DNA from: Cinclus cinclus
Taxonomy: Eukaryota; Chordata; Aves; Passeriformes; Cinclidae
Reading direction: 5' to 3'
Length of the DNA stretch: 64,000 nt
Assembly: GCF_963662255.1 (NCBI RefSeq)
Contig: NW_026912149.1
Coordinates: forward strand, 124,001 to 188,000
In this document: positions 1 through 11,061 of the stretch, in pieces
How positions within the stretch are numbered: the stretch's first letter is position 1
Layout: each line of letters begins with the position of its first letter
Position numbers and translations under genes: made by a program
The notes under the pieces: model-generated
What the model saw: only the letters and a program-made list of their open reading frames with translations
Database searches by the model: none
Told to the model about the DNA's origin: nothing

Positions 1-3000
1 GCACTTTTCCCCAAGAAGCCAAACTCAAGAGCCCACTTGGCAGATGTCATTTTGTAGGGCGCGTTTGGGCCTCTGATGGCAGCCAGGTTAGGAGGAGGGG
101 GCAGCTTTGGTCTGGGAGAAATCCTCGTCCTTATGGAATTTTTGTAGGCAAAAGCCCTGGACGGGCTGCAGGCAAGTTAGGCATGTTGGCTTTGAAAGGA
201 GGCACTTTTCCCCAAGAAGCCATACTCAAGAGCCCACTTGGCATATGTCATTTTGTAGGGCGCGTTTGGGCCTCCGATGGCAGCCAGGTTTGGAGGAGGG
301 GGCAGCTTTGGTCTGGGAGAAATCCTCGTCCTTATGGAATTTTTGTAGGCAAAAGCCCAGGACGGGCCGCAGGCAAGTTGACTCCGAATGGAGGCACTTT
401 TCCCCAAGAAGCCAAACTCAAGAGCCCACTTGGCAGGTGTCATTTTGTAGGGCGCGTTTGGGCCTCCGATGGCAGTCAGGTTTGGAGGAGGGGGCAGCTT
501 TGGTCTGGGAGAAATCCTCGTCCTTATGGAATTTTTGTAGGCAAAAGCCCTGCATGGGCCGCAGGCAAGTTGACTCCGAAAGGAGGCACTTTTCCCCAAG
601 AAGCCAAACTCAAGAGCCCACTTGGCATATGTCATTTTGTAGGGCGCGTTTGGGCCTCCGATGGCAGCCAGGTTTGGAGGAGGGGGCAGCTTTGGTCTGG
701 GAGAAATCCTCGTCCTTATGGAATTTTTGTAGGCAAAAGCCCAGGACGGGCTGCAGGTAACTTGACTCCGAATGGAGGCACTTTTCCCCAAGAAGCCAAA
801 CTCAAGAGCCCACTTGGCAGATGTCATTTTGTAGGGCGCGTTTGGGCCTCTGATGGCAGCCAGGTTTGGAGGAGGGGGCAGCTTTGGTCTGGGAGAAATC
901 CTCGTCCTTATGGAATTTTTGTAGGCAAAAGCCCTGGACGGGCTGCAGGCAAGTTAGGCATGTTGGCTTTGAAAGGAGGCACTTTTCCCCAAGAAGCCAA
1001 ACTCAAGAACCCACAATGCAGATGTCATTTTGTAGGGCGCGTTTGGGCCTCCGATGGCAGCCAGGTTTGGAGGAGGGGGCAGCTTTGGTCTGGGAGAAAT
1101 CCTCGTCCTTATGGAATTTTTGTTGTCAAAAGCCCTGCATGGGCCGCAGGCAAGTTGACTCCGAAAGGAGGCACTTTTCCCCAAGAAGCCAAACTCAAGA
1201 GCCCACTTGGCATATGTCATTTTGTAGGGCGCGTTTGGGCCTCCGATGGCAGCCAGGTTTGGAGGAGGGGGCAGCTTTGGTCTGGGAGAAATCCTCGTCC
1301 TTATGGAATTTTTGTAGGCAAAAGCCCTGGACGGGCTGCAGGCAAGTTAGGCATGTTGGCTTTGAAAGGAGGCACTTTTCCCCAAGAAGCCAAACTCAAG
1401 AGGCCACTTGGCAGGTGTCATTTTGTAGGGCGCGTTTGGGCCTCCGATGGCAGCCAGGTTTGGAGGAGGGGGCAGCTTTGGTCTGGGAGAAATCCTCGTC
1501 CTTATGGAATTTTTGTAGGCAAAAGCCCTGCACGGGCCGCAGGCAAGTTTACTCCGAATGGAGGCACTTTTACCCAAGAAGCCAAACTCAAGAGCCCACT
1601 TGGCAGGTGTCATTTTGTAGGGCGCGTTTGGGCCTCCGATGGCAGCCAGGTTTGGAGGAGGGGGCAGCTTTGGTCTGGGAGAAATCCTCGTCCTTATGGA
1701 ATTTTTGTAGGCAAAAGCCCAGGACGGGCTGCAGGCAAGTTGACTCCGAATGGAGGCACTTTTCCCCAAGAAGCCAAACTCAAGAGCCCACTTGGCAGAT
1801 GTCATTTTGTAGGGCGCGTTTGGGCCTCTGATGGCAGCCAGGTTTGGAGGAGGGGGCAGCTTTGGTCTGGGAGAAATCCTCGTCCTTATGGAATTTTTGT
1901 AGGCAAAAGCCCTGCACGGGCTGCAGGCAAGTTGACTCCGAATGGAGGCACTTTTCCCCAAGAAGCCAAACTCAAGAGCCCACTTGGCAGGTGTCATTTT
2001 GTAGGGCGCGTTTGGGCCTCTGATGGCAGCCAGGTTTGGAGGAGGGGGCAGCTTTGATCTGGGAGAAATCCTCGTCCTTATGGAATTTTTGTAGGCAAAA
2101 GCCCTGCATGGGCCGCAGGCAAGTTGACTCCGAAAGGAGGCACTTTTCCCCAAGAAGCCAAACTCAAGAGCCCACTTGGCATATGTCATTTTGTAGGGCG
2201 CGTTTGGGCCTCCGATGGCAGCCAGGTTTGGAGGAGGGGGCAGCTTTGGTCTGGGAGAAATCCTCGTCCTTATGGAATTTTTGTAGGCAAAAGCCCAGGA
2301 CGGGCTGCAGGCAAGTTGACTCCGAATGGAGGCACTTTTCCCCAAGAAGCCAAACTCAAGAGCCCACTTGGCAGATGTCATTTTGTAGGGCGCGTTTGGG
2401 CCTCTGATGGCAGCCAGGTTAGGAGGAGGGGGCAGCTTTGGTCTGGGAGAAATCCTCGTCCTTATGGAATTTTTGTAGGCAAAAGCCCTGGACGGGCTGC
2501 AGGCAAGTTAGGCATGTTGGCTTTGAAAGGAGGCACTTTTCCCCAAGAAGCCAAACTCAAGAACCCACAATGCAGATGTCATTTTGTAGGGCGCGTTTGG
2601 GCCTCCGATGGCAGCCAGGTTTGGAGGAGGGGGCAGCTTTGGTCTGGGAGAAATCCTCGTCCTTATGGAATTTTTGTAGGCAAAAGCCCAGGACGGGACG
2701 CAGGCAAGTTGACTCCGAATGGAGGCACTTTTCCCCAAGAAGCCAAACTCAAGAACCCACTTGGCAGATGTCATTTTGTAGGGCGCGCTTGGGCCTCTGA
2801 TGGCAGCCAGGTTTGGAGGAGGGGGCAGCTTTGGTCTGGGAGAAATCCTCGTCCTTATGGAATTTTTGTAGGCAAAAGCCCTGCATGGGCCGCAGGCAAG
2901 TTGACTCCGAAAGGAGGCACTTTTCCCCAAGAAGCCAAACTCAAGAGCCCACTTGGCATATGTCATTTTGTAGGGCGCGTTTGGGCCTCCGATGGCAGCC

Positions 3001-6000
3001 AGGTTTGGAGGAGGGGGCAGCTTTGGTCTGGGAGAAATCCTCGTCCTTATGGAATTTTTGTAGGCAAAAGCCCAGGACGGGCTGCAGGCAAGTTGACTCC
3101 GAATGGAGGCACTTTTCCCCAAGAAGCCAAACTCAAGAGCCCACTTGGCAGATGTCATTTTGTAGGGCGCGTTTGGGCCTCTGATGGCAGCCAGGTTAGG
3201 AGGAGGGGGCAGCTTTGGTCTGGGAGAAATCCTCGTCCTTATGGAATTTTTGTAGGCAAAAGCCCTGGACGGGCTGCAGGCAAGTTAGGCATGTTGGCTT
3301 TGAAAGGAGGCACTTTTCCCCAAGAAGCCAAAGTCAAGAACCCACAATGCAGATGTCATTTTGTAGGGCGCGTTTGGGCCTCCGATGGCAGCCAGGTTTG
3401 GAGGAGGGGGCAGCTTTGGTCTGGGAGAAATCCTCGTCCTTATGGAATTTTTGTAGGCAAAAGCCCAGGACGGGCTGCAGGCAAGTTGACTCCGAATGGA
3501 GGCACTTTTCCCCAAGAAGCCAAACTCAAGAGCCCACTTGGCAGGTGTCATTTTGTAGGGCGCGTTTGGGCCTCTGATGGCAGCCAGGTTTGGAGGAGGG
3601 GGCAGCTTTGGTCTGGGAGAAATCCTCGTCCTTATGGAATTTTTGTAGGCAAAAGCCCTGCATGGGCCGCAGGCAAGTTGACTCCGAAAGGAGGCACTTT
3701 TCCCCAAGAAGCCAAACTCAAGAGTCCACTTGTCAGATGTCATTTTGTAGGGCGCGTTTGGGCCTCCGATGGCAGCCAGGTTTGGAGGAGGGGGTAGCTT
3801 TGGTCTGGGAGAAATCCTCGTCCTTATGGAATTTTTGTAGGCAAAAGCCCAGGACGGGCTGCAGGTAAGTTGACTCCGAATGGAGGCACTTTTCCCCAAG
3901 AAGCCAAACTCAAGAGCCCACTTGGCAGATGTCATTTTGTAGGGCGCGTTTGGGCCTCTGATGGCAGCCAGGTTAGGAGGAGCGGGTAGCTTTGCTCTGG
4001 GAGAAATCCTCGTCCTTATGGAATTTTTGTAGGCAAAAGCCCTGGACGGGCTGCAGGCAAGTTAGGCATGTTGGCTTTGAAAGGAGGCACTTTTCCCCAA
4101 GAAGCCAAACTCAAGAGCCCACTTGGCAGGTGTCATTTTGTAGGGCGCGTTTGGGCCTCCGATGGCAGCCAGGTTTGGAGGAGGGGGCAGCTTTGGTCTG
4201 GGAGAAATCCTCGTCCTTATGGAATTTTTGTAGGCAAAAGCCCAGGACGGGCCGCAGGCAAGTTGACTCCGAATGGAGGCACTTTTCCCCAAGAAGCCAA
4301 ACTCAAGAACCCACTTGGCAGGTGTCATTTTGTAGGGCGCGTTTGGGCCTCTGATGGCAGCCAGGTTTGGAGGAGGGGGCAGCTTTGGTCTGGGAGAAAT
4401 CCTCGTCCTTATGGAATTTTTGTAGGCAAAAGCCCTGCATGGGCCGCAGGCAAGTTGACTCCGAAAGGAGGCACTTTTCCCCAAGAAGCCAAACTCAAGA
4501 GCCCACTTGGCACATGTCATTTTGTAGGGCGCGTTTGGGCCTCCGATGGCAGCCAGGTTTGGAGGAGGGGGCAGCTTTGGTCTGGGAGAAATCCTCGTCC
4601 TTATGGAATTTTTGTAGGCAAAAGCCCAGGACGGGCTGCAGGTAAGTTGACTCCGAATGGAGGCACTTTTCCCCAAGAAGCCAAACTCAAGAGCCCACTT
4701 GGCAGATGTCATTTTGTAGGGCGCGTTTGGGCCTCTGATGGCAGCCAGGTTTGGAGGAGGGGGCAGCTTTGGTCTGGGAGAAATCCTCGTCCTTATGGAA
4801 TTATTGTAGGCAAAAGCCCTGGACGGGCTGCAGGCAAGTTAGGCATGTTGGCTTTGAAAGGAGGCACTTTTCCCCAAGAAGCCAAACTCAAGAACCCACA
4901 ATGCAGATGTCATTTTGTAGGGCGCGTTTGGGCCTCCGATGGCAGCCAGGTTTGGAGGAGGGGGCAGCTTTGGTCTGGGAGAAATCCTCGTCCTTATGGA
5001 ATTTTTGTAGGCAAAAGCCCAGGACGGCCCGCAGGCAAGTTGACTCCGAATGGAGGCACTTTTCCCCAAGAAGCCAAACTCAAGAGCCCACTTGGCAGGT
5101 GTCATTTTGTAGGGCGCGTTTGGGCCTCTGATGGCAGCCAGGTTTGGAGGAGGGGGCAGCTTTGGTCTGAGAGAAATCCTCGTCCTTATGGAATTTTTGT
5201 AGACAAAAGCCCTGCATGGGCCGCAGGCAAGTTGACTCCGAAAGGAGGCACTTTTCCCCAAGAAGCCAAACTCAAGAGCCCACTTGGCAGGTGTCATTTT
5301 GTAGGGCGCGTTTGGGCCTCTGATGGCAGCCAGGTTTGGAGGAGGGGGCAGCTTTGGTCTGGGAGAAATCCTCGTCCTTATGGAATTTTTGTAGGCAAAA
5401 GCCCTGCATGGGCCGCAGGCAAGTTGACTCCGAAAGGAGGCACTTTTCCCCAAGAAGCCAAACTCAAGAGCCCACTTGGCATATGTCATTTTGTAGGGCG
5501 CGTTTGGGCCTCCGATGGCAGCCAGGTTTGGAGGAGGGGGCAGCTTTGGTCTGGGAGAAATCCTCGTCCTTATGGAATTTTTGTAGGCAAAAGCCCTGCA
5601 TGGGCCGCAGGCAAGTTGACTCCGAAAGGAGGCACTTTTCCCCAAGAAGCCAAACTCAAGAGCCCACTTGGCAGATGTCATTTTGTAGGGCGCGTTTGGG
5701 CCTCTGATGGCAGCCAGGTTTGGAGGAGGGGGTAGCTTTGGTCTGGGAGAAATCCTCGTCCTTATGGAATTTTTGTAGGCAAAAGCCCAGGACGGGCTGC
5801 AGGTAAGTTGACTCCGAATGGAGGCACTTTTCCCCAAGAAGCCAAACTCAAGAGCCCACTTGGCAGATGTCATTTTGTAGGGCGCGTTTGGGCCTCTGAT
5901 GGCAGCCAGGTTAGGAGGAGGGGGTAGCTTTGGTCTGGGAGAAATCCTCGTCCTTATGGAATTTTTGTAGGCAAAAGCCCTGGACGGGCTGCAGGCAAGT

Positions 6001-9000
6001 TAGGCATGTTGGCTTTGAAAGGAGGCACTTTTCCCCAAGAAGCCAAACTCAAGAACCCACAATGCAGATGTCATTTTGTAGGGCGCGTTTGGGCCTCCGA
6101 TGGCAGCCAGGTTTGGAGGAGGGGGCAGCTTTGGTCTGGGAGAAATCCTCGTCCTTATGGAATTTTTGTAGGCAAAAGCCCAGGACGGGCCGCAGGCAAG
6201 TTGTCTCCGAATGGAGGCACTTTTCCCCAAGAAGCCAAACTCAAGAGCCCACTTGGCAGGTGTCATTTTGTAGGGCGCGTTTGGGCCTCTGATGGCAGCC
6301 AGGCTTGGAGGAGGGGGCAGCTTTGGTCTGGGAGAAATCCTCGTCCTTATGGAATTTTTGTAGGCAAAAGCCCAGGACGGGCCGCAGGCAAGTTGACTCC
6401 GAATGGAGGCACTTTTCCCCAAGAAGCCAAACTCAAGAGCCCACTTGGCAGGTGTCATTTTGTAGGGCGCGTTTGGGCCTCTGATGGCAGCCAGGTTTGG
6501 AGGAGGGGGCAGCTTTGGTCTGGGAGAAATCCTCGTCCTTATGGAATTTTTGTAGGCAAAAGCCCTGCATGGGCCGCAGGCAAGTTGACTCCGAAAGGAG
6601 GCACTTTTCCCCAAGAAGCCAAACTCAAGAGCCCACTTGGCATATGTCATTTTGTAGGGCGCGTTTGGGCCTCCGATGGCAGCCAGGTTTGGAGGAGGGG
6701 GCAGCTTTGGTCTGGGAGAAATCCTCGTCCTTATGGAATTTTTGTAGGCAAAAGCCCAGGACGGGCTGCAGGCAAGTTGACTCCGAATGGAGGCACTTTT
6801 CCCCAAGAAGCCAAACTCAAGAGCCCACTTGGCAGATGTCATTTTGTAGGGCGCGTTTGGGCCTCCGATGGCAGCCAGGTTTGGAGGAGGGGGCAGCTTT
6901 GGTCTGGGAGAAATCCTCGTCCTTATGGAATTTTTGTAGGCAAAAGCCCTGCACGGGCCGCAGGCAAGTTGACTCCGAATGGAGGCACTTTTCCCCAAGA
7001 AGCCAAACTCAAGAGCCCACTTGGCAGATGTCATTTTGTAGGGCGCGTTTGGGCCTCTGATGGCAGCCAGGTTAGGAGGAGGGGGCAGCTTTGGTCTGGG
7101 AGAAATCCTCGTCCTTATGGAATTTTTGTAGGCAAAAGCCCTGGATGGGCTGCAGGCAAGTTAGGCATGTTGGCTCCGAAAGGAGGCACTTTTCCCCAAG
7201 AAGCCAAACTCAAGAACCCACAATGCAGATGTCATTTTGTATGGCGCATTTGGGCCTCCGATGGCAGCCAGGTTTGGAGGAGGGGGCAGCTTTGGTCTGG
7301 GAGAAATCCTCGTCCTTATGGAATTTTTGTAGGCAAAAGCCCAGGACGGGCCGCAGGCAAGTTGACTCCGAATGGAGGCACTTTTCCCCAAGAAGCCAAA
7401 CTCAAGAGCCCACTTGGCAGGTGTCATTTTGTAGGGCGCGTTTGGGCCTCTGATGGCAGCCAGGTTTGGAGGAGGGGGCAGCTTTGGTCTGGGAGAAATC
7501 CTCGTCCTTATGGAATTTTTGTAGGCAAAAGCCCTGCATGGGCCGCAGGCAAGTTGACTCCGAAAGGAGGCACTTTTCCCCAAGAAGCCAAACTCAAGAG
7601 CCCACTTGGCATATGTCATTTTGTAGGGCGCGTTTGGGTATCCGATGGCAGCCAGGTTTGGAGGAGGGGGCAGCTTTGGTCTGGGAGAAATCCTCGTCCT
7701 TATGGAATTTTTGTAGGCAAAAGCCCAGGACGGGCTGCAGGCAAGTTGACTCCGAATGGAGGCACTTTTCCCCAAGAAGCCAAACTCAAGAGCCCACTTG
7801 GCAGATGTCATTTTGTAGGGCGCGTTTGGGCCTCCGATGGCAGCCAGGTTTGGAGGAGGGGGTAGCTTTGGTCTGGGAGAAATCCTCGTCCTTATGGAAT
7901 TTTTGTAGGCAAAAGCCCAGGACGGGCTGCAGGTAAGTTGACTCCGAATGGAGGCACTTTTCCCCAAGAAGCCAAACTCAAGAGCCCACTTGGCAGATGT
8001 CATTTTGTAGGGCGCGTTTGGGCCTCTGATGGCAGCCAGGTTAGGAGGAGGGGGTAGCTTTGGTCTGGGAGAAATCCTCGTCCTTATGGAATTTTTGTAG
8101 GCAAAAGCCCTGGACGGGCTGCAGGCAAGTTAGGCATGTTGGCTTTGAAAGGAGGCACTTTTCCCCAAGAAGCCAAACTCAAGAACCCACAATGCAGATG
8201 TCATTTTGTAGGGCGCGTTTGGGCCTCCGATGGCAGCCAGGTTTGGAGGAGGGGGCAGCTTTGGTCTGGGAGAAATCCTCGTCCTTATGGAATTTTTGTA
8301 GGCAAAAGCCCAGGACGGGCCGCAGGCAAGTTGACTCCGAATGGAGGCACTTTTCCCCAAGAAGCCAAACTCAAGAGCCCACTTGGCAGGTGTCATTTTG
8401 TAGGGCGCGTTTGGGCCTCTGATGGAAGCCAGGTTTGGAGGAGGGGGCAGCTTTGGTCTGGGAGAAATCCTCGTCCTTATGGAATTTTTGTAGGCAAAAG
8501 CCCTGCATGGGCCGCAGGCAAGGTGACTCCGAATGGAGGCACTTTTCCCCAAGAAGCCAAACTCAAGAGCCCACTTGGCATATGTCATTTTGTAGGGCGC
8601 GTTTGGGCCTCCGATGGCAGCCAGGTTTGGAGGAGGGGGCAGCTTTGGTCTGGGAGAAATCCTCGTCCTTATGGAATTTTTGTAGGCAAAAGCCCAGGAC
8701 GGGCTGCAGGCAAGTTGACTCCGAATGGAGGCACTTTTCCCCAAGAAGCCAAACTCAAGAGCCCACTTGGCAGGTGTCATTTTGTAGGGCGCGTTTGGGC
8801 CTCCGATGGCAGCCAGGTTTGGAGGAGGGGGCAGCTTTGGTCTGGGAGAAATCCTCGTCCTTATGGAATTTTTGTAGGCAAAAGCCCTGCATGGGCCGCA
8901 GGCAAGTTGACTCCGAAAGGAGGCACTTTTCCCCAAGAAGCCAAACTCAAGAGCCCACTTGGCAGATGTCATTTTGTAGGGCGCGTTTGGGCCTCCGATG

Positions 9001-9482
9001 GCAGCCAGGTTTGGAGGAGGGGGCAGCTTTGGTCTGGGAGAAATCCTCGTCCTTATGGAATTTTTGTAGGCAAAAGCCCAGGACGGGCTGCAGGCAAGTT
9101 GACTCCGAATGGAGGCACTTTTCCCCAAGAAGCCAAACTCAAGAGCCCACTTGGCAGATGTCATTTTGTAGGGCGCGTTTGGGCCTCCGATGGCAGCCAG
9201 GTTAGGAGGAGGGGGTAGCTTTGGTCTGGGAGAAATCCTCGTCCTTATGGAATTTTTGTAGGCAAAAGCCCTGGACGGGCTGCAGGTAAGTTGACTCCGA
9301 ATGGAGGCACTTTTCCCCAAGAAGCCAAACTCAAGATCCCACTTGGCAGATGTCATTTTGTAGGGCGCGTTTGGGCCTCTGATGGCAGCCAGGTTAGGAG
9401 GAGGGGGTAGCTTTGGTCTGGGAGAAATCCTCGTCCTTATGGAATTTTTGTAGGCAAAAGCCCTGGACGGGCTGCAGGCAAG
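1..9482. repeat. Region 1: mixed-length units
   Basis: Long-to-long spacings run 777, 393, 1161, 777, 777, 777, 1161, 1161, 969 and 1353. Units of 2 to 7 monomers are therefore intermixed, and no single unit dominates. Private or rare variants are more frequent than in region 2: gtaactt in place of gtaagtt near 757, ttgttgtc in place of ttgtaggc near 1120, a ccacttgtca change near 3727, and acggcccgc near 5026. The single copy of the gtatggcgcattt subfamily in this region is at about 7240. The region looks like an older or less homogenised part of the array; that is inference. Confidence 0.85.
170..187. repeat. 9-bp tandem duplication that defines the long monomer (exemplar)
   Basis: aggcaagtt at 170-178 is followed directly by aggcatgtt at 179-187, an imperfect 9-bp tandem duplication with one a-to-t change. 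The coordinate used for each junction is the position matching base 177. The 76 junctions lie at 177, 954, 1347, 2508, 3285, 4062, 4839, 6000, 7161, 8130, 9483, 10260, 11037, 11814, 12207, 13176, 13569, 14346, 15123, 15900, 16677, 17454, 18231, 19200, 20361, 21330, 22683, 23460, 25005, 25206, 25983, 27336, 28305, 29082, 29475, 30252, 30836, 31613, 32390, 33359, 34328, 35297, 35882, 36659, 37243, 38020, 38797, 39958, 40927, 41896, 42481, 43258, 44227, 45388, 46549, 47518, 48103, 49072, 49849, 50626, 51403, 51796, 52765, 52966, 53935, 55672, 56641, 57226, 58195, 58972, 59749, 60142, 61111, 61312, 62281 and 63634. Confidence 0.93.
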
Positions 9483-10369
9483 TTAGGCATGTTGGCTTTG
9501 AAAGGAGGCACTTTTCCCCAAGAAGCCAAACTCAAGAACCCACAATGCAGATGTCATTTTGTAGGGCGCGTTTGGGCCTCCGATGGCAGCCAGGTTTGGA
9601 GGAGGGGGCAGCTTTGGTCTGGGAGAAATCCTCGTCCTTATGGAATTTTTGTAGGCAAAAGCCCAGGACGGGCCGCAGGCAAGTTGACTCCGAATGGAGG
9701 CACTTTTCCCCAAGAAGCCAAACTCAAGAGCCCACTTGGCAGGTGTCATTTTGTAGGGCGCGTTTGGGCCTCTGATGGAAGCCAGGTTTGGAGGAGGGGG
9801 CAGCTTTGGTCTGGGAGAAATCCTCGTCCTTATGGAATTTTTGTAGGCAAAAGCCCTGCATGGGCCGCAGGCAAGTTGACTCCGAAAGGAGGCACTTTTC
9901 CCCAAGAAGCCAAACTCAAGAGCCCACTTGGCATATGTCATTTTGTAGGGCGCGTTTGGGCCTCCGATGGCAGCCAGGTTTGGAGGAGGGGGCAGCTTTG
10001 GTCTGGGAGAAATCCTCGTCCTTATGGAATTTTTGTAGGCAAAAGCCCAGGACGGGCTGCAGGCAAGTTGACTCCGAATGGAGGCACTTTTCCCCAAGAA
10101 GCCAAACTCAAGAGCCCACTTGGCATATGTCATTTTGTAGGGCGCGTTTGGGCCTCCGATGGCAGCCAGGTTTGGAGGAGGGGGCAGCTTTGGTCTGGGA
10201 GAAATCCTCGTCCTTATGGAATTTTTGTAGGCAAAAGCCCTGGACGGGCTGCAGGCAAGTTAGGCATGTTGGCTTTGAAAGGAGGCACTTTTCCCCAAGA
10301 AGCCAAACTCAAGAACCCACAATGCAGATGTCATTTTGTAGGGCGCGTTTGGGCCTCCGATGGCAGCCA

Positions 10370-10385
10370 GGTTTGGAGGAGGGGG
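10370..10385 (+). other. G-rich tract with two-quartet G-quadruplex potential (exemplar)
   Basis: GGTTTGGAGGAGGGGG at monomer coordinates 86-101 gives four or more runs of two to five G with loops of 1 to 3 bases. It is present in nearly every monomer, about 330 times, always on this strand. Where coordinate 90 is a (gttagg) the tract keeps its G runs. Two-quartet structures are weaker than three-quartet ones, so this is a potential only. Confidence 0.4.
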
Positions 10386-10423
10386 CAGCTTTGGTCTGGG
10401 AGAAATCCTCGTCCTTATGGAAT

Positions 10424-10450
10424 TTTTGTAGGCAAAAGCCCAGGACGGGC
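10424..10450. other. Pair of short adjacent dyads (exemplar)
   Basis: TTTT-gtaggc-AAAA (coordinates 140-153) is followed directly by gccc-N5-gggc (154-166), so two 4-bp stems with loops of 6 and 5 bases abut. The second stem is kept in nearly all monomers while its 5-base loop is the most variable block of the repeat: aggac, tggac, tgcat or tgcac. Stem breaks are rare: gagc near 50813 and 59159, gcgc near 30431 and 36838, and ggcccg near 5027. Confidence 0.5.
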
Positions 10451-10476
10451 CGCAGGCAAGTTGACTCCGAATGGAG

Positions 10477-10668
10477 GCACTTTTCCCCAAGAAGCCAAAC
10501 TCAAGAGCCCACTTGGCAGGTGTCATTTTGTAGGGCGCGTTTGGGCCTCTGATGGCAGCCAGGTTTGGAGGAGGGGGCAGCTTTGGTCTGGGAGAAATCC
10601 TCGTCCTTATGGAATTTTTGTAGGCAAAAGCCCTGCATGGGCCGCAGGCAAGTTGACTCCGAAAGGAG
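10477..10668. repeat. Monomer type m2 (exemplar)
   Basis: Second monomer of the reference unit. Diagnostic sequence: cttggcaggtgtc at 36-48, the TpG state at 74-75 (cctctgatgg), tgcat at 158-162, ccgc at 166-169, and an ending in ccgaaagg. The tgcat loop type also appears in extra monomers inserted into pentamers and larger units, so expansion of the unit often duplicated this type or its neighbour. Confidence 0.9.
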
Positions 10669-10860
10669 GCACTTTTCCCCAAGAAGCCAAACTCAAGAGC
10701 CCACTTGGCATATGTCATTTTGTAGGGCGCGTTTGGGCCTCCGATGGCAGCCAGGTTTGGAGGAGGGGGCAGCTTTGGTCTGGGAGAAATCCTCGTCCTT
10801 ATGGAATTTTTGTAGGCAAAAGCCCAGGACGGGCTGCAGGTAAGTTGACTCCGAATGGAG
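10669..10860. repeat. Monomer type m3 (exemplar)
   Basis: Third monomer of the reference unit. It carries catatg at 41-46 (an NdeI site, mostly absent from other types), ccgatgg at 73-79, aggac at 158-162, the TpG state at 167-168 (gctgca), and in this copy caggtaagt at 169-177. It ends in ccgaatgg. The catatg tag appears about once per unit, so an NdeI digest would be expected to give a ladder of unit lengths rather than monomer lengths. Confidence 0.9.
10837..10845 (+). other. Splice-donor-like sequence caggtaagt (exemplar)
   Basis: caggtaagt matches all nine bases of the metazoan 5' splice-site consensus (CAG/GTAAGT). It arises by c to t at coordinate 173 and occurs about forty times in the window, usually once per unit, for example near 3862, 4640, 5800, 12977, 14147, 19001, 27138, 33160, 42283, 49651 and 63436. 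Other monomers have caggcaagt, the form used by rare GC donors. No transcript is known to me, so this is a sequence match only. Confidence 0.35.
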
Positions 10861-11061
10861 GCACTTTTCCCCAAGAAGCCAAACTCAAGAGCCCACTTGG
10901 CAGATGTCATTTTGTAGGGCGCGTTTGGGCCTCCGATGGCAGCCAGGTTTGGAGGAGGGGGCAGCTTTGGTCTGGGAGAAATCCTCGTCCTTATGGAATT
11001 TTTGTAGGCAAAAGCCCTGGACGGGCTGCAGGCAAGTTAGGCATGTTGGCTTTGAAAGGAG
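10861..11061. repeat. Monomer type m4, 201-bp long form (exemplar)
   Basis: Last monomer of the reference unit and the only long type. It has cttggcagatgtc at 36-48, tggac at 158-162, gctgca at 165-170, and then aggcaagttaggcatgtt followed by ggctttgaaagg. The extra 9 bases make it 201 bp. Many m4 copies elsewhere also carry gttagg for gtttgg (coordinate 90) and ggtagc for ggcagc (coordinate 102). These two changes put stop codons in two of the three forward frames. Confidence 0.92.

Larger units (their letters stand above)
10285..10476. repeat. Monomer type m1 (exemplar)
   Basis: First monomer after the long-form junction. Diagnostic sequence: gaacccacaatgcagatg at 30-47 (the other types read gagcccacttggca), ccgatgg at 73-79, gtttgg at 87-92, aggac at 158-162, ccgc at 166-169, and an ending in ccgaatgg. 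The caatg block (three adjacent changes at 37-39) is nearly private to this type, so it tags the start of most units. A subset carries gtatggcgcattt in place of gtagggcgcgttt at 54-66. Confidence 0.9.
10285..11061. repeat. Reference 777-bp tetrameric higher-order repeat (m1-m2-m3-m4)
   Basis: A clean copy of the commonest unit: three 192-bp monomers and one 201-bp monomer. The types are separated by a small set of linked sites at monomer coordinates 31, 37-39, 43-44, 74, 158-162, 167, 173, 188 and the 9-bp insertion after 178. The unit recurs at 777-bp spacing in 28 of the 75 intervals between successive long monomers. The next most frequent unit is a 969-bp pentamer (19 intervals). Units differ from each other by far fewer sites than the monomers inside a unit do, which is the defining sign of a higher-order repeat. 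Confidence 0.95.

Noticed and set aside
30..41. Hairpin from gcc-cactt-ggc at coordinates 31-41
   Set aside because: The stem is only 3 bp and is broken in all caatg-type monomers, so there is no sign of conservation.
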